DNA from: Ensifer sp. Root278
Lineage (GTDB): Bacteria > Pseudomonadota > Alphaproteobacteria > Rhizobiales > Rhizobiaceae
Direction of reading: 5' to 3'
NCBI RefSeq assembly: GCF_001429285.1
Contig: NZ_LMJJ01000002.1
Coordinates: forward strand, 727 to 64,726
Length of the DNA stretch: 64,000 nucleotides
Positions 34,719-43,984 of this stretch are shown here, piece by piece. The first letter of the stretch is position 1. Each line of letters opens with the position of its first letter. The notes under the pieces are model-generated. The model did no database searches, had not been told where the DNA came from, and saw nothing but the letters and a program-made list of their open reading frames with translations. The translations under genes were made by a program, and so were the position numbers.

Positions 34719-35100
34719 TTGGGCATGGCGCTGCTTCAACGCGAGGGTCATCGCCTCAAACTGACGGCCGCCGGCGAAATCCTTCACCGGCAGTCCGTCG
34801 CGTCGCATCACCTCTCGAAGTGGCGGTGTCCGAGCTCGACATTCTCAGGGGCTTGAAGACGGGGACCGTCGAGAGCGTCGGGCTGTCCTTCCTGCCTTCG
34901 CTGATCGCGGAGTTCTCGCGGCGCCACCCGACGCTGCATCTCGATGTCGAGGTCACCTGGTCTTCCGATGTAATCCAGCGCCTGATCGACGAGACCGCCG
35001 ATGTCGGCTCCGGCTTCCTCACGACATTGGCGCGCGACATCCATCGGGATAGGATTGCCTCCTATTGCCCTCGTAGCGCGAATAAACGGTTGCCCGCCCC
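34719..35100 (+). pseudogene. LysR-family regulator, frameshifted and truncated
   Basis: LGMALLQREGHRLKLTAAGE, a LysR HTH-to-linker segment, is in one frame. From about 34815 the continuation (SELDILRGLKTGTVESVGLS and LIAEFSRRHPTLHLDVEV) is in another. The start and the last third of the effector domain are missing. It is a decayed regulator gene upstream of the MFS gene it may once have controlled. Confidence 0.65.
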
Positions 35101-35208
35101 TCGGGCGATGCATAAGCTCCCATCGCGGCGCGCCGCGTTCTACCGATGACGGTCGGATGCCGCTGCAAGCCGCCTCCCCAAATTTCCCAAGGGCCAAGAA
35201 CAACAATC

Positions 35209-36417
35209 ATGACTGTCGCCATTCCCACCATGACGCGTCCCAAGACGCATCTCGCTGTGCTGGTCATTCTGGGTCTCACCCATCTCCTCAATGACCTGAT
35301 GCAGTCACTGATTCCGGCGGCCTATCCGATCCTGAAGGACGCCTATGCGCTGGATTTCGTGCAGATCGGCTTGATCACCATGACCTTCCAGATCGCCGGG
35401 TCGCTGCTGCAACCGGTAATCGGCATGGTGACGGACAAACATCCCGCGCCCTATTCACCGGTCGTGGGGATGATGTTTACACTCTCTGGCTTGGTTAGCC
35501 TTGCCTTCGCCCATAGCTACGCGGTGATTCTAGTTTCAGTTGCGCTGATCGGCATTGGATCGTCCATCTTTCACCCGGAAGCGACGCGCATGGCGCGCTA
35601 TGCCGCCGGCGGGCGCCAGGGGTTGGCGCAGGGACTGTTTCAGGTCGGCGGTCAGGCGGGCGGCGCGCTCGGCCCGGTCTTCGCTGCGCTGATCATCGTT
35701 CCCTGGGGACAGCCGAGCCTCGCCTGGTTTGCCGTTCTCGCATTGATGGCCATGGCACTTCTTGTATGGATCGGTAGCAAGCAGCGGGAGATCGGCGCCG
35801 CATTCATGGCGTTGCGGGCAGACGGCAAGAAGGCGGGCGGCGCCGTTCGTCACGCGCCAGCGACGATCGGGGTAGCCCTGGGGGTCCTGACGCTGCTGAT
35901 GTTTACTAAGAACGCCTATGGCGAGAGCTTCCGCTCATTCTACACCTTCTATCTCATTGAGAAGTTCGGCCTCTCGATCCCCTCCGCACAGATGATGCTG
36001 TTCATCTTCCTACTGGCTTCGGCCGCGGGCGCGCTGATCGGCGGCATCGTCGGTGATCGCATCGGGCGTTATCGTATCATCTGGATTTCGGTTCTGGGGC
36101 CGCTTCCGCTGACGCTGATCCTGCCACACGTCGACCTCCTCTGGACCGGCGTGCTGACGGTGATGATCAACCTGATCATGGCGAGCGCCTTCGCCTCCAT
36201 CCTGATCTACGCAATCGAGTTGCTGCCGCACCGGATAGGACTCATTGGTGGGCTGTTCTACGGTCTGAATTTCGGCCTTGGCGGTATAGCCGCAGCGCTT
36301 CTCGGAATATTGGCCGACAGCTATGGTGTCGGAACGGTTTACTACGTCTGCTCCTTCCTCCCGCTTGCGGGGCTTCTCGCGTGGTTCCTTCCGAGGATTG
36401 AAGAGGGCCACGCTTGA
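35209..36417 (+). CDS. MFS transporter of the Fsr (fosmidomycin resistance) type
   Basis: A 402-residue protein with about 12 hydrophobic segments. LTHLLNDLMQSLIPAAYPIL is the N-terminal signature of the Fsr group, followed by GMVTDKHPAPYS (the MFS loop 2-3 motif region) and IFHPEATRMARYAAGGRQG. Known members export fosmidomycin or similar compounds, but substrates are usually unknown. The ATG at 35209 has only a weak upstream AAGAA; ATG at 35230 is an alternative. No intact regulator lies beside it. Confidence 0.9.
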   Translation: MTVAIPTMTRPKTHLAVLVILGLTHLLNDLMQSLIPAAYPILKDAYALDFVQIGLITMTFQIAGSLLQPVIGMVTDKHPAPYSPVVGMMFTLSGLVSLAFAHSYAVILVSVALIGIGSSIFHPEATRMARYAAGGRQGLAQGLFQVGGQAGGALGPVFAALIIVPWGQPSLAWFAVLALMAMALLVWIGSKQREIGAAFMALRADGKKAGGAVRHAPATIGVALGVLTLLMFTKNAYGESFRSFYTFYLIEKFGLSIPSAQMMLFIFLLASAAGALIGGIVGDRIGRYRIIWISVLGPLPLTLILPHVDLLWTGVLTVMINLIMASAFASILIYAIELLPHRIGLIGGLFYGLNFGLGGIAAALLGILADSYGVGTVYYVCSFLPLAGLLAWFLPRIEEGHA

Positions 36418-36455
36418 AGACATCGGTCCTATGGCCGGATGCCCCGTGGTAATAA

Positions 36456-36508
36456 GGTCCAGTCGATACATTATGCGATCTTCAAAGTCCAAAACATCAA
36501 CATAGGCA
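36456..36508 (+). repeat. Dispersed repeat, copy C
   Basis: Core CGATACATTATGCGAT at 36464-36479, identical to copy A, with weaker similarity to copies B and D downstream (CCAAAACATCAACAT). It lies 40 bases after the MFS gene. Confidence 0.55.
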
Positions 36509-36632
36509 GAATTCCGCCCTTACATGGGCGACCCTTGCCACTTGGCCTCGAGCAAATACACCTCGTTGCTAAGCAGGACGCTATTTAATCGCGAGACTGT
36601 GCCTCTAATATTTTCAACAACATAGCACGCCA

Positions 36633-36816
36633 CATTATTTGAGATTAAGCAGTTAATTTGAGATTTTGGCTCGTGAGCTGGCACCTAATTTGAGATTTTC
36701 CACAATGGCAGCAGCGTCATATCTTCGGAGATGACCCCCCGCTAAACCCGCATGTTTACAGATGTTTAAACCCTCAAATGTCCAATGATGCGTGGGCATG
36801 CGATCTCAAATTAACC
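36633..36816. repeat. IS-end-like repeat cluster
   Basis: TTTGAGATT occurs three times in one orientation (36638-36646, 36657-36665, 36689-36697; two of them as TAATTTGAGATTTT) and once inverted as GATCTCAAATTA (36802-36813). Repeated short motifs at both ends in opposite orientation are typical of transposase-binding ends, notably in IS21-like elements. Only about 100 bases lie between the halves and no transposase is present, so this would be a deleted element or MITE. Confidence 0.45.
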
Positions 36817-37141
36817 GCCAAAAGCTGCCGCAACGAACGCAATCTAACGGATCACTGCCAAACGACATCTACGCCAAGGCCCTGCCGATGGAGGAATTCA
36901 GGCCTTCTATCGAAGGGGCTCCGCTCGAAATGCGTCCTGACGCAGGACCAGAGCAGTTCGGGGACGTTTTTCATATTCGAGAAAGGCACGGACGCCCTTT
37001 CGTAACCGACCATCCTTTCCTGCGTGAATCTGCCGTAGCGGCGAATTTTGTAAGAAGATGCAGCGCCTTGCGGAGTTTACGTTATGGTGGCAGGGCGTCC
37101 TGTACCGGGATATCGCAACGGCCATGAAGAAGGTAAGGCAG
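36817..37141. other. Upstream region of the NUP gene
   Basis: About 325 bases with no recognisable gene. The promoter of the NUP gene is probably here. Confidence 0.4.
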
Positions 37142-38140
37142 ATGAGAAAAATTGCGCTGATTTCGTTGACACTCGCATTCCCGATGGTCGCGCATGCCGA
37201 AATCGTCACCCCCAAAGTTTTGGTGATCACCATGTTCGGGGAAGAAACCAAGCCCTGGCTGGAAAATCTGCAATTGCGCAAGCGCATCGCGGTGACAGGG
37301 CTGCCGAAAAGCGCTCCCGACGTCGTCTGCAACGAGGATCTCTGCGTCATGACGACCACGATGGGTTTTGCAAATGCGGCCGCGTCCACAGCAGCGGTCG
37401 CGCTTTCGGACAAATTAGATCTGTCGAAGACCTATTTCATCATCGCAGGAATAGCCGGAATCGACCCTTCGAAGGGCACGCTCGGCTCGGCTGCCTGGGC
37501 CGATTATGTCATCGATGGCGGCCTTTTCCATCGCATGGCCACGTCCGAGGCGCCGGCAGAATGGAAGTCGACCGTCGTCGAGCTTGGTGCAGGCGTGCCT
37601 GGAGAAAAGCAGGCCTGGGGCGCCGGAACCGAGGTGTTTGAAATGAACAAGCCGCTGCTCGAGGCGGCGCTTGCGGCGAGCCGGAATGTCACGCTGGCCG
37701 ACGGCGAGACCGCAACCGCCTATCGCGCACTCTATTCGCAGCCGGCCGCCAAGGCCAAGCCGGGCGTAACGAGCTGCACGACCATTTCGGCCGATACCTA
37801 TTGGCATGGCGCGGGCGTTGCTACGGAACTCGCCGCGCACGCAAAGGTCCTCACCGATGGAAAGGCGGATTACTGCACGAGCCAGATGGAGGACAACGCC
37901 ACCCTGACCGCTCTCAGCCGCGCCGCGGATGCCGGGCGACTGGATTTCGGCCGGATCGCCGTATTGCGCACGGCATCCAACTTCGACCGTCCGCATGACG
38001 GCCAGAGCACGGCGGAGTCGCTGGCGGCGAAGTCCGGCGGCTTCGGCCCGGCAACCCAGAACGCCTTCCTCGTCGGCAATGCGCTCGCCGAAGACATCAT
38101 CGCCCATTGGAGCCGCTATGAAGCAGGGCTGAAAAACTGA
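37142..38140 (+). CDS. NUP-family purine nucleoside protein
   Basis: A 332-residue protein with an N-terminal signal (MRKIALISLTLAFPMVAHA|E). PKVLVITMFGEETKPWLENL, TTTMGFANAAASTAAVALS, FIIAGIAGIDPSKGTLGSAAWADYV and TYWHGAGVATELAAHA are hallmarks of the family called purine nucleoside permease, which has a nucleoside-phosphorylase-like fold. The signal peptide suggests a periplasmic protein, possibly a nucleoside hydrolase or binding factor rather than a transporter. ATG at 37142 (GAAGG eight bases upstream) is preferred to ATG at 37124. Its purine theme matches the importer at the left but it is unlinked. Confidence 0.88.
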   Translation: MRKIALISLTLAFPMVAHAEIVTPKVLVITMFGEETKPWLENLQLRKRIAVTGLPKSAPDVVCNEDLCVMTTTMGFANAAASTAAVALSDKLDLSKTYFIIAGIAGIDPSKGTLGSAAWADYVIDGGLFHRMATSEAPAEWKSTVVELGAGVPGEKQAWGAGTEVFEMNKPLLEAALAASRNVTLADGETATAYRALYSQPAAKAKPGVTSCTTISADTYWHGAGVATELAAHAKVLTDGKADYCTSQMEDNATLTALSRAADAGRLDFGRIAVLRTASNFDRPHDGQSTAESLAAKSGGFGPATQNAFLVGNALAEDIIAHWSRYEAGLKN

Positions 38141-38307
38141 CCGGAAGTTGGCGCGGTCGCAATTGTCCGCGTCTGGGTCTGTGAATCGGCGTTAAGTTTC
38201 GGCGCCTGTTGGCAGAATAGCCTAGCCGACTGCTATAGAGAGGACGATGCACGCAAGCTCCCTTCATCAGCCGGCGTCCCGCATCGAGTACTTGAGGAGG
38301 ACGCGCC

Positions 38308-39408
38308 ATGGAAATTCCGGGCGACGACGAACAATCTGGAGGCGAACGGGCCGCGCAGATCCGGCCGTTCAGCGTGCGCTCGACGTCTCACAACCATGCC
38401 TCCAACTTTGCTGACACATCGGTCGCGGATGGACCCGATCCCCGCGATTGGCTGGCCGCAATAATCGAAGGCTCCGACGATGCGATTGTCAGCAAGGATC
38501 TGCGAGGCATTATCCAGAGCTGGAATCCCGGCGCGACACGCTTGTTCGGCTATCGGGCCGAAGAGGTCATCGGAAAGTCGATCACCATCTTGATTCCGCA
38601 GGACCGACTGGATGAGGAGCCGGCGATTATCGCCGAAATCCAACGCGGCATGCGCGTCGAACACTTCGAGACACTGCGGCGACGCAAAGACGGATCATTG
38701 GTCGATATCTCGCTGACCATCTCGCCGATTCGGAATGCGGACGGCGTGATCGTCGGCGCCTCGAAAATCGCGAGAGACATTACTGAAAGACGCGTCGCCG
38801 AGGAGCAGCAGCAGCTCTTGATGGGCGAAATGCGGCATCGCGTGAAAAACCTCTTTGCACTCGCTTCCGCGATCGTCTCGATCAGCGGCCGGTCGGCCAG
38901 CGATATCGACAGCCTCCTTGCGACGATCCAGGCGCGGCTATCGATGCTCTCCCGCGCCCATGAACTCACCATGTCGGATTGGCAAAACGGAACCGGAAAC
39001 ACGCAGACGATTTCGCTGCACGCACTGATCAGAACGATCCTCGAACCGTATGCGGCAGAAGAGAGGATAACGATCAGCGGTCAAGATCGTGTTGTGGGAG
39101 GCCAGGCGATGACGCATATAGCGTTGTTGCTGCACGAACTTGCGACCAATGCCGCAAAGTATGGGGCGCTCTCCGTGACAAACGGTCATCTCGATTTGAG
39201 CATCCGGGAAGAGAACGACTGGACGCACCTTGTCTGGCGCGAAATGGGAGGGCCAAAGCCGGCGCGCGAACAGCACATGGGGTTCGGCAGCCGCCTGGAA
39301 AGGGGGTTGGCAAGCGCACTGAACGCGACGATCGACCGTGATTGGCGAGAGACGGGGCTTGTCGCGTCGATCGACGTCCCGACTGAGATGCTCGCCGCTC
39401 GCGGCTAG
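38308..39408 (+). CDS. PAS-domain HWE-family sensor histidine kinase
   Basis: A 366-residue soluble kinase. A PAS domain (about residues 45-160; IIEGSDDAIVSKDLRGIIQSWN, ARDITERR) is followed by an HWE phosphoacceptor/ATPase domain. MRHRVKNLFAL has the phospho-His, LLHELATNAAKYGAL is the N box and LVWREMGGP the W-x-E of the family. The PAS domain could bind flavin, but I do not see the GRNCRFLQ motif of LOV sensors. There are no membrane segments. The ATG at 38308 has GAGGAGG upstream. No response regulator is adjacent. Confidence 0.93.
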   Translation: MEIPGDDEQSGGERAAQIRPFSVRSTSHNHASNFADTSVADGPDPRDWLAAIIEGSDDAIVSKDLRGIIQSWNPGATRLFGYRAEEVIGKSITILIPQDRLDEEPAIIAEIQRGMRVEHFETLRRRKDGSLVDISLTISPIRNADGVIVGASKIARDITERRVAEEQQQLLMGEMRHRVKNLFALASAIVSISGRSASDIDSLLATIQARLSMLSRAHELTMSDWQNGTGNTQTISLHALIRTILEPYAAEERITISGQDRVVGGQAMTHIALLLHELATNAAKYGALSVTNGHLDLSIREENDWTHLVWREMGGPKPAREQHMGFGSRLERGLASALNATIDRDWRETGLVASIDVPTEMLAARG

Positions 39409-39496
39409 GTGTTCAGGGCCGATTTTGTAACTATGCCGTTGATCGCCCTGCCGACAATCCGCATCACGGGCTGGCTATCTCGTCGGCAGCCAAGAG

Positions 39497-39985
39497 ATGA
39501 ACAAGAAGCCTCTTCCGCCCAAGGCCGAGATGGCCTGGTGGTATCAATTCTACTTCGCCACTGAGCGCGGCCGGCTCGGCTACCAGGCCAATACGCGCGA
39601 TTTCGTTCGTCTGATCTGGGAGACCGCCTCGCCGACCTGGCAATTCGACGACGCGATCTTCGCGCGTTCGGCCACGGCGTTCGAAAATCCGGACCATGTC
39701 GCTATCACCGTCCATAATTATCGCTGGCGGCTGGGGCTGGTCGAAGGCGAATCCCGCTTCGACGCATTCGAGGAAATACTAGCCAAGAGCCCGTTGATCA
39801 CGATCCCGACGATTACGCTCGAAGGCGACCAGAATGCCGCGCCGCATCCCGAGCCTGAAGCTTATGCTGGCATGTTTTCCGGCAAGTATCAGCATCGCAA
39901 CATCACTGGTGGCATCGGCCACAACCTGCCGCAGGAAGCGCCGGAAGACTTCGCGCAGGCGATCATCGACGTCGACCGCCTGTGA
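39497..39985 (+). pseudogene. C-terminal half of an alpha/beta hydrolase
   Basis: 162 residues matching the C-terminal half of epoxide-hydrolase-like enzymes: WYQFYFATERGRLGYQANTR, SPTWQFDDAIFARSATAFENPD, VHNYRWRLGL, and the catalytic His region GGIGHNLPQEAPEDFAQAII. The nucleophile elbow and oxyanion region are missing, and no matching sequence is found in the 90 bases upstream. It starts MNKKPLPPKAEMAWW by chance or recombination and is probably non-functional. Confidence 0.7.
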
Positions 39986-40711
39986 AAGCGATGGCGTATT
40001 GATCAACCGCGCTGCCCGCAAGGCGCGCTGAAGGTTATGCCACAGCTGGTGCCGCCGACATCGAGACGGTGCGGTCGTTTGGCGCAGGTATCGTCGTGGA
40101 CTTCCACAAGCAGTGCTCGGCGGATCATGGGCGCGAGTGGATGCCGTGATCGACCTGCAAGCATCGGATCTTCCGATGTCCGAACGAATGTCAGGGCGGC
40201 TGATCGAGGATCTAGATTCAAGGCTGAGGTCTGCGATTCGAGCGGAACTTTGCTTATGTTGATCGATTTTTGCAATAGAAAGCGCGAGCAACGATCCGCG
40301 GATGCGCTTCCTCGAAATGCGCCCTCTGTTGGAAAAGAAAGCCTGACGCTGATGCATCAGCGACAGGCTATATCGGGACGCGATACCCGGCGATGCGCTT
40401 GGGAGGAACGGCATCGCATAACTGTCGTATAATGCACAGTTGCCCAAAAATAAAGCAAAATCACACGTGCATAATCTGTCGGCAATCATCCAGGCCGACC
40501 GCGGCCAGCACGTCGTCACCTGCACCCGAACTGGCACCCAGAGCCGCGGCCCGTGGGGCAACGGTCTCGCCGTATCGCCATGGCCAGGCTTGGGGTTTAA
40601 AGGCCAACCCCGTTTGTCGCTCGCTGTTTTGGTCAGAGGGGGAAGTTGGCCGTTAATTCAACACCCGCTCCGCTCGTGTCGGAAGACGCTGGCATGCGGT
40701 GCGTGCGCCTT
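39986..40711. other. Gene-poor interval
   Basis: About 730 bases without a credible gene. Several short open frames exist but show no family features. It ends at copy D of the dispersed repeat. Confidence 0.4.
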
Positions 40712-40797
40712 GGTTCCACCCGATACATCATGCGTTCTTTTGGCCCAGAGCGTGAACATGCTCGCAACAAGCCGTGCTCGGGGCTCGTGAAGAACGG
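40712..40797 (+). repeat. Dispersed repeat, copy D
   Basis: Core CGATACATCATGCGTT (40721-40736) followed by GGCCCAGAGCGTGAACATG and GCAACAAG. It is the closest relative of copy B over some 80 bases. Confidence 0.6.
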
Positions 40798-40889
40798 CTC
40801 CCTTCGGGCCGAAACGACCTTCGAGCCACGGTTCATGTCGCCACGAGCCTCCGAGCATATCTCAGCAACGCGGTCAAAGGTTGTGGATA

Positions 40890-41387
40890 TCAAGCGCCTT
40901 TGCCCTTGAGATGCTCGGTTGGTAGCGCCGTCGTGTACTTGATCTGGCTCAGTGCAAAGCTGGACCGGATATTGGCGACACCGGGAATGAGCGTCAGAAA
41001 ATCGACTACCAGCGCCTGGAATTTTGCAAGATCCTCGACGACGACGCGCAACATGTAATCCGCCTCGCCGGTCATCAGATAGCACTCGACGATTTCCGGT
41101 TTGGTGCGGATCGCCGCGTTGAAGATGTCGAGGGACTGCCGATCCTGCTGCTTCAGCGAGACCTGAACGAAGACGTTGACCGCCAGGCCAAGCGAAGGCG
41201 CGTCGACCAGCGCCACCGTCCCCTTGATGACGCCGCTTTCCTTGAGATCATTGACGCGTCGCCAACAGGGCGAGGCCGATAGGCCGGTCGCTTCCGCCAG
41301 CTCCGAAATGCTCCGTTCGGCGTTCTGCTGAAGGAGATCGAGGATGCGGATAGTGGCGGAATCCAGTGAAGGCTTCGACTGAGACAT
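40890..41387 (-). CDS. Lrp/AsnC-family regulator
   Basis: A 165-residue regulator with an N-terminal HTH (ILDLLQQNAERSISELAEATGLSASPCWRRVNDL) and a C-terminal RAM ligand-binding domain (VECYLMTGEADYMLRVVVEDL). It is divergent from the AceE-like E1 gene with 126 bases between. In Pseudomonas putida the Lrp-type MdeR sits beside mdeB, an E1 paralogue, and mdeA, and controls methionine breakdown. A similar amino-acid-responsive role is plausible here. The ATG at 41387 is the clear start. Confidence 0.93.
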   Translation of the reverse strand: MSQSKPSLDSATIRILDLLQQNAERSISELAEATGLSASPCWRRVNDLKESGVIKGTVALVDAPSLGLAVNVFVQVSLKQQDRQSLDIFNAAIRTKPEIVECYLMTGEADYMLRVVVEDLAKFQALVVDFLTLIPGVANIRSSFALSQIKYTTALPTEHLKGKGA

Positions 41388-41390
41388 GAT

Positions 41391-41459
41391 TGACCTAAGA
41401 ATTCCACCCTTGAGGTTAGATCTTTCGCATCTCGCGAAAAATCCGTCAACTTAGGTCAG
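41391..41459. promoter_or_regulatory. Lrp-type operator between divergent genes
   Basis: TGACCTAAG (41391-41399) and CTTAGGTCA (41451-41459) are perfect 9-bp inverted repeats about five helical turns apart, between the Lrp-type gene and the E1 gene. Both lie close to the start codons. The spacing suits wrapping by an Lrp octamer and control of both promoters. Confidence 0.6.
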
Positions 41460-41513
41460 ATTTGCCGATATCTCCGAGTTAGCCTGTCGGTGGGAGCATG
41501 AGGGAGGATATTC

Positions 41514-43916
41514 ATGACGGAACCGGCTTTGACGCCCGAACGCTTGGCGCATCTCAAAAGCCTGGAGCGACAGGTCTTGTGGCACGCCTGCTGGATGATC
41601 CACAACGCCAATCACCTGCGCGAGAAGGGCGAGGTGAAGGTTGGCGGGCATCAGGCCTCCTCGGCTTCGCTCGCCTCGATCCTAACGGCGCTCTATTTTC
41701 ATGTGCTGCGGCCGGAAGACCGCGTGGCGGTAAAGCCGCATGCCTCGCCGGTCTTCCATGGCATCCAGTATGTCATGGGCAACCAGACCAGGGAGAAGCT
41801 GCAGAATTTCCGCGGCTTTGGCGGTGCGCAATCCTATCCGAGCCGCACCAAAGACATCGACGACGTCGATTTTTCCACGGGCTCCGTCGGCCTCGGCGTC
41901 GCCATCACCGCCTTCGCCTCCATCATTCAGGATTATATCACCGCCAAGGGCTGGTCGAAGCGCCCGGACGGCCGGATGATCGCGCTGGTCGGCGATGCGG
42001 AGCTCGACGAAGGCAATATCTATGAATGCCTGCAGGAAGGCTGGAAACACGACCTGCGCAACACCTGGTGGGTGATCGACTATAACAGACAGAGCCTCGA
42101 CGGCGTCGTGCGCGAGGGGCTGTGGCAGCGCATCGAGGGCATCTTCACCGCCTTCGGCTGGAATGTGAAGGTGCTGAAATACGGCGCACTTCAGGAGGCC
42201 GCCTTCCGCGAGCAAGGCGGCGAAGCGCTGCGCGGCTGGATAGACCGCTGCCCCAACCAGCTCTATTCGGCGCTCACCTTCCAGGGCGGCGCCGCCTGGC
42301 GCAAGCGGCTGGTCGACGAAATCGGCGGCGAACCAGGCGTCGCCGACCTCCTTGCCGCACGCAGCGACGACGCACTTTCCGACCTCATGAACAATCTCGG
42401 CGGCCATTGCCTAGAAACACTGATCCGCACCTTCGAAAGCATCGACGATGACCGGCCGACCGTATTCCTCGCCTATACGATCAAGGGGTGGGGCACGCCG
42501 CTCGCCGGTCACAAGGACAACCATGCCGGCCTGATGACCAAGGCGCAGATGGAGGTGTTCCAGACGCGCATCGGCGTCAAGCCTGGCAGGGAATGGGAGA
42601 CGTTCAGTGCGATCCCCTCGGCAAAGCCTGTTGAGGATTTCCTGAAGACCGTACCGTTCTTCACCGAGGGTACCCGACGCTTCGCCTCGCCCGCCGTGTC
42701 CTCGGCAGGTCCGGTCTTCCTCGACGATCGTGAACTGTCCACACAGGCAGGCTTCGGCAAGATCCTCGATGCACTTGCCCAGCGTGACGATGCGCTGTCT
42801 GCCCGCATCGTCACCACAGCACCCGACGTCACCGTCTCGACCAATCTCGGTCCCTGGGTGAACCGCCGCGGGCTATTTGCCCGCGAAAAGCTCGCCGATA
42901 CGTTCCGCGACGAGCGCGTGCCCTCAGCGCAGAAATGGGAATTCGGGCCATCCGGCCAGCATATCGAACTTGGCATTGCCGAAATGAACCTCTTCCTGCT
43001 GCTCGGCGCTGCGGGCCTTTCCCATTCGCTGTTCGGCGAGCGGCTCATCCCCATCGGCACCGTCTACGATCCCTTTGTCGCTCGCGGCCTCGATGCGCTG
43101 AATTACGCCTGCTATCAGGATGCCCGGTTCATGATCGTCGGCACGCCCTCTGGCGTCACGCTGGCGCCGGAGGGTGGGGCGCATCAGTCGATTGGCTCGC
43201 AGCTCATCGGCATGAGCCAGGATGGTCTTGCAAGCTTCGAGCCCGCCTTCCTCGACGAACTCTCCGTCATCATGGACTGGTCGTTCGACTACATGCAGCG
43301 CGACGGCGAGGCAACGCATGACACACGCACCTGGCTGCGTGACGAGACCGGTGGCTCGGTCTATCTGCGCCTGACGACACGACCGCTGGAGCAGATCGCA
43401 CTTAGGCGTGAAAATCCCCTTTTCCGGCAAGGCGTCATCGACGGCGCCTACTGGCTGCGCCCACCATCCGCCCGCACCCGCATCGTGCTCGCCTATCAGG
43501 GATGCATCGCGCCGGAAGTCCTGATGGCCGCCGGGCGGCTTGCCGAGCGCCACGGCGACATCGCCGTTCTGGCGGTGACCTCGGCCGACCGCCTGAACGC
43601 CGGCTGGACCGCGGCGCAACGCGCCCGCCGCCACGGCAACGGCGCGGCCCGGAGCCATGTCGAGGCGCTACTTGGGGCCGTGCCGCAATCGGCAAACCTC
43701 ATCACCGTCACGGATGGGCATCCGGCGACCCTCGGCTGGTTGGGCTCGGTCGAGGGACATCGCACGGTATCGCTCGGCGTTGAGCATTTTGGCCAAACCG
43801 GCACGATCGCCGATCTCTATGCCCATTTCGGCATCGACACACAGGCCATTATGGAAGCCGCGGATTCGTTTGCCCGCACCGGCACCGCCCCGCCCATGCG
43901 GGTACACACGGCCTGA
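41514..43916 (+). CDS. Homodimeric 2-oxoacid dehydrogenase E1 (AceE/MdeB-like)
   Basis: An 800-residue thiamine-diphosphate enzyme of the AceE/transketolase type. GGHQASSASLASILTALYF, FRGFGGAQSYPSRTKDIDDVDFSTGS, and the TPP motif GDAELDEGNIYECLQEGW ending in DYNRQSLDG are present, as is the AYTIKGWGTPLAGHKDNH segment. It is shorter than AceE (about 890) and matches the alpha-ketobutyrate dehydrogenase E1 (MdeB) group, which shares E2 and E3 with pyruvate dehydrogenase. No E2 or E3 gene follows. Control by the divergent Lrp gene supports oxidation of a 2-oxoacid from amino-acid breakdown. The ATG at 41514 follows GAGGGAGGATATTC. Confidence 0.88.
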   Translation: MTEPALTPERLAHLKSLERQVLWHACWMIHNANHLREKGEVKVGGHQASSASLASILTALYFHVLRPEDRVAVKPHASPVFHGIQYVMGNQTREKLQNFRGFGGAQSYPSRTKDIDDVDFSTGSVGLGVAITAFASIIQDYITAKGWSKRPDGRMIALVGDAELDEGNIYECLQEGWKHDLRNTWWVIDYNRQSLDGVVREGLWQRIEGIFTAFGWNVKVLKYGALQEAAFREQGGEALRGWIDRCPNQLYSALTFQGGAAWRKRLVDEIGGEPGVADLLAARSDDALSDLMNNLGGHCLETLIRTFESIDDDRPTVFLAYTIKGWGTPLAGHKDNHAGLMTKAQMEVFQTRIGVKPGREWETFSAIPSAKPVEDFLKTVPFFTEGTRRFASPAVSSAGPVFLDDRELSTQAGFGKILDALAQRDDALSARIVTTAPDVTVSTNLGPWVNRRGLFAREKLADTFRDERVPSAQKWEFGPSGQHIELGIAEMNLFLLLGAAGLSHSLFGERLIPIGTVYDPFVARGLDALNYACYQDARFMIVGTPSGVTLAPEGGAHQSIGSQLIGMSQDGLASFEPAFLDELSVIMDWSFDYMQRDGEATHDTRTWLRDETGGSVYLRLTTRPLEQIALRRENPLFRQGVIDGAYWLRPPSARTRIVLAYQGCIAPEVLMAAGRLAERHGDIAVLAVTSADRLNAGWTAAQRARRHGNGAARSHVEALLGAVPQSANLITVTDGHPATLGWLGSVEGHRTVSLGVEHFGQTGTIADLYAHFGIDTQAIMEAADSFARTGTAPPMRVHTA

Positions 43917-43938
43917 GGCTGTACGGAAAGGCCCGGGC

Positions 43939-43968
43939 GGAAGGGCGACGCGACGTGCCCGCCCTTCC
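43939..43968. terminator. Bidirectional terminator between convergent genes
   Basis: GGAAGGGCG and CGCCCTTCC form a perfect 9-bp stem with a 12-base loop between the stops of the E1 gene and the PRAI-like gene. It can serve both strands. Confidence 0.6.
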
Positions 43969-43984
43969 TAGCTTTCTGCGACGC

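Noticed and set aside
39986-40561. Long open frame on the minus strand after the truncated hydrolase
   Set aside because: It runs through the hydrolase fragment in antisense and its composition (Arg/Ser-rich) is typical of a shadow frame.
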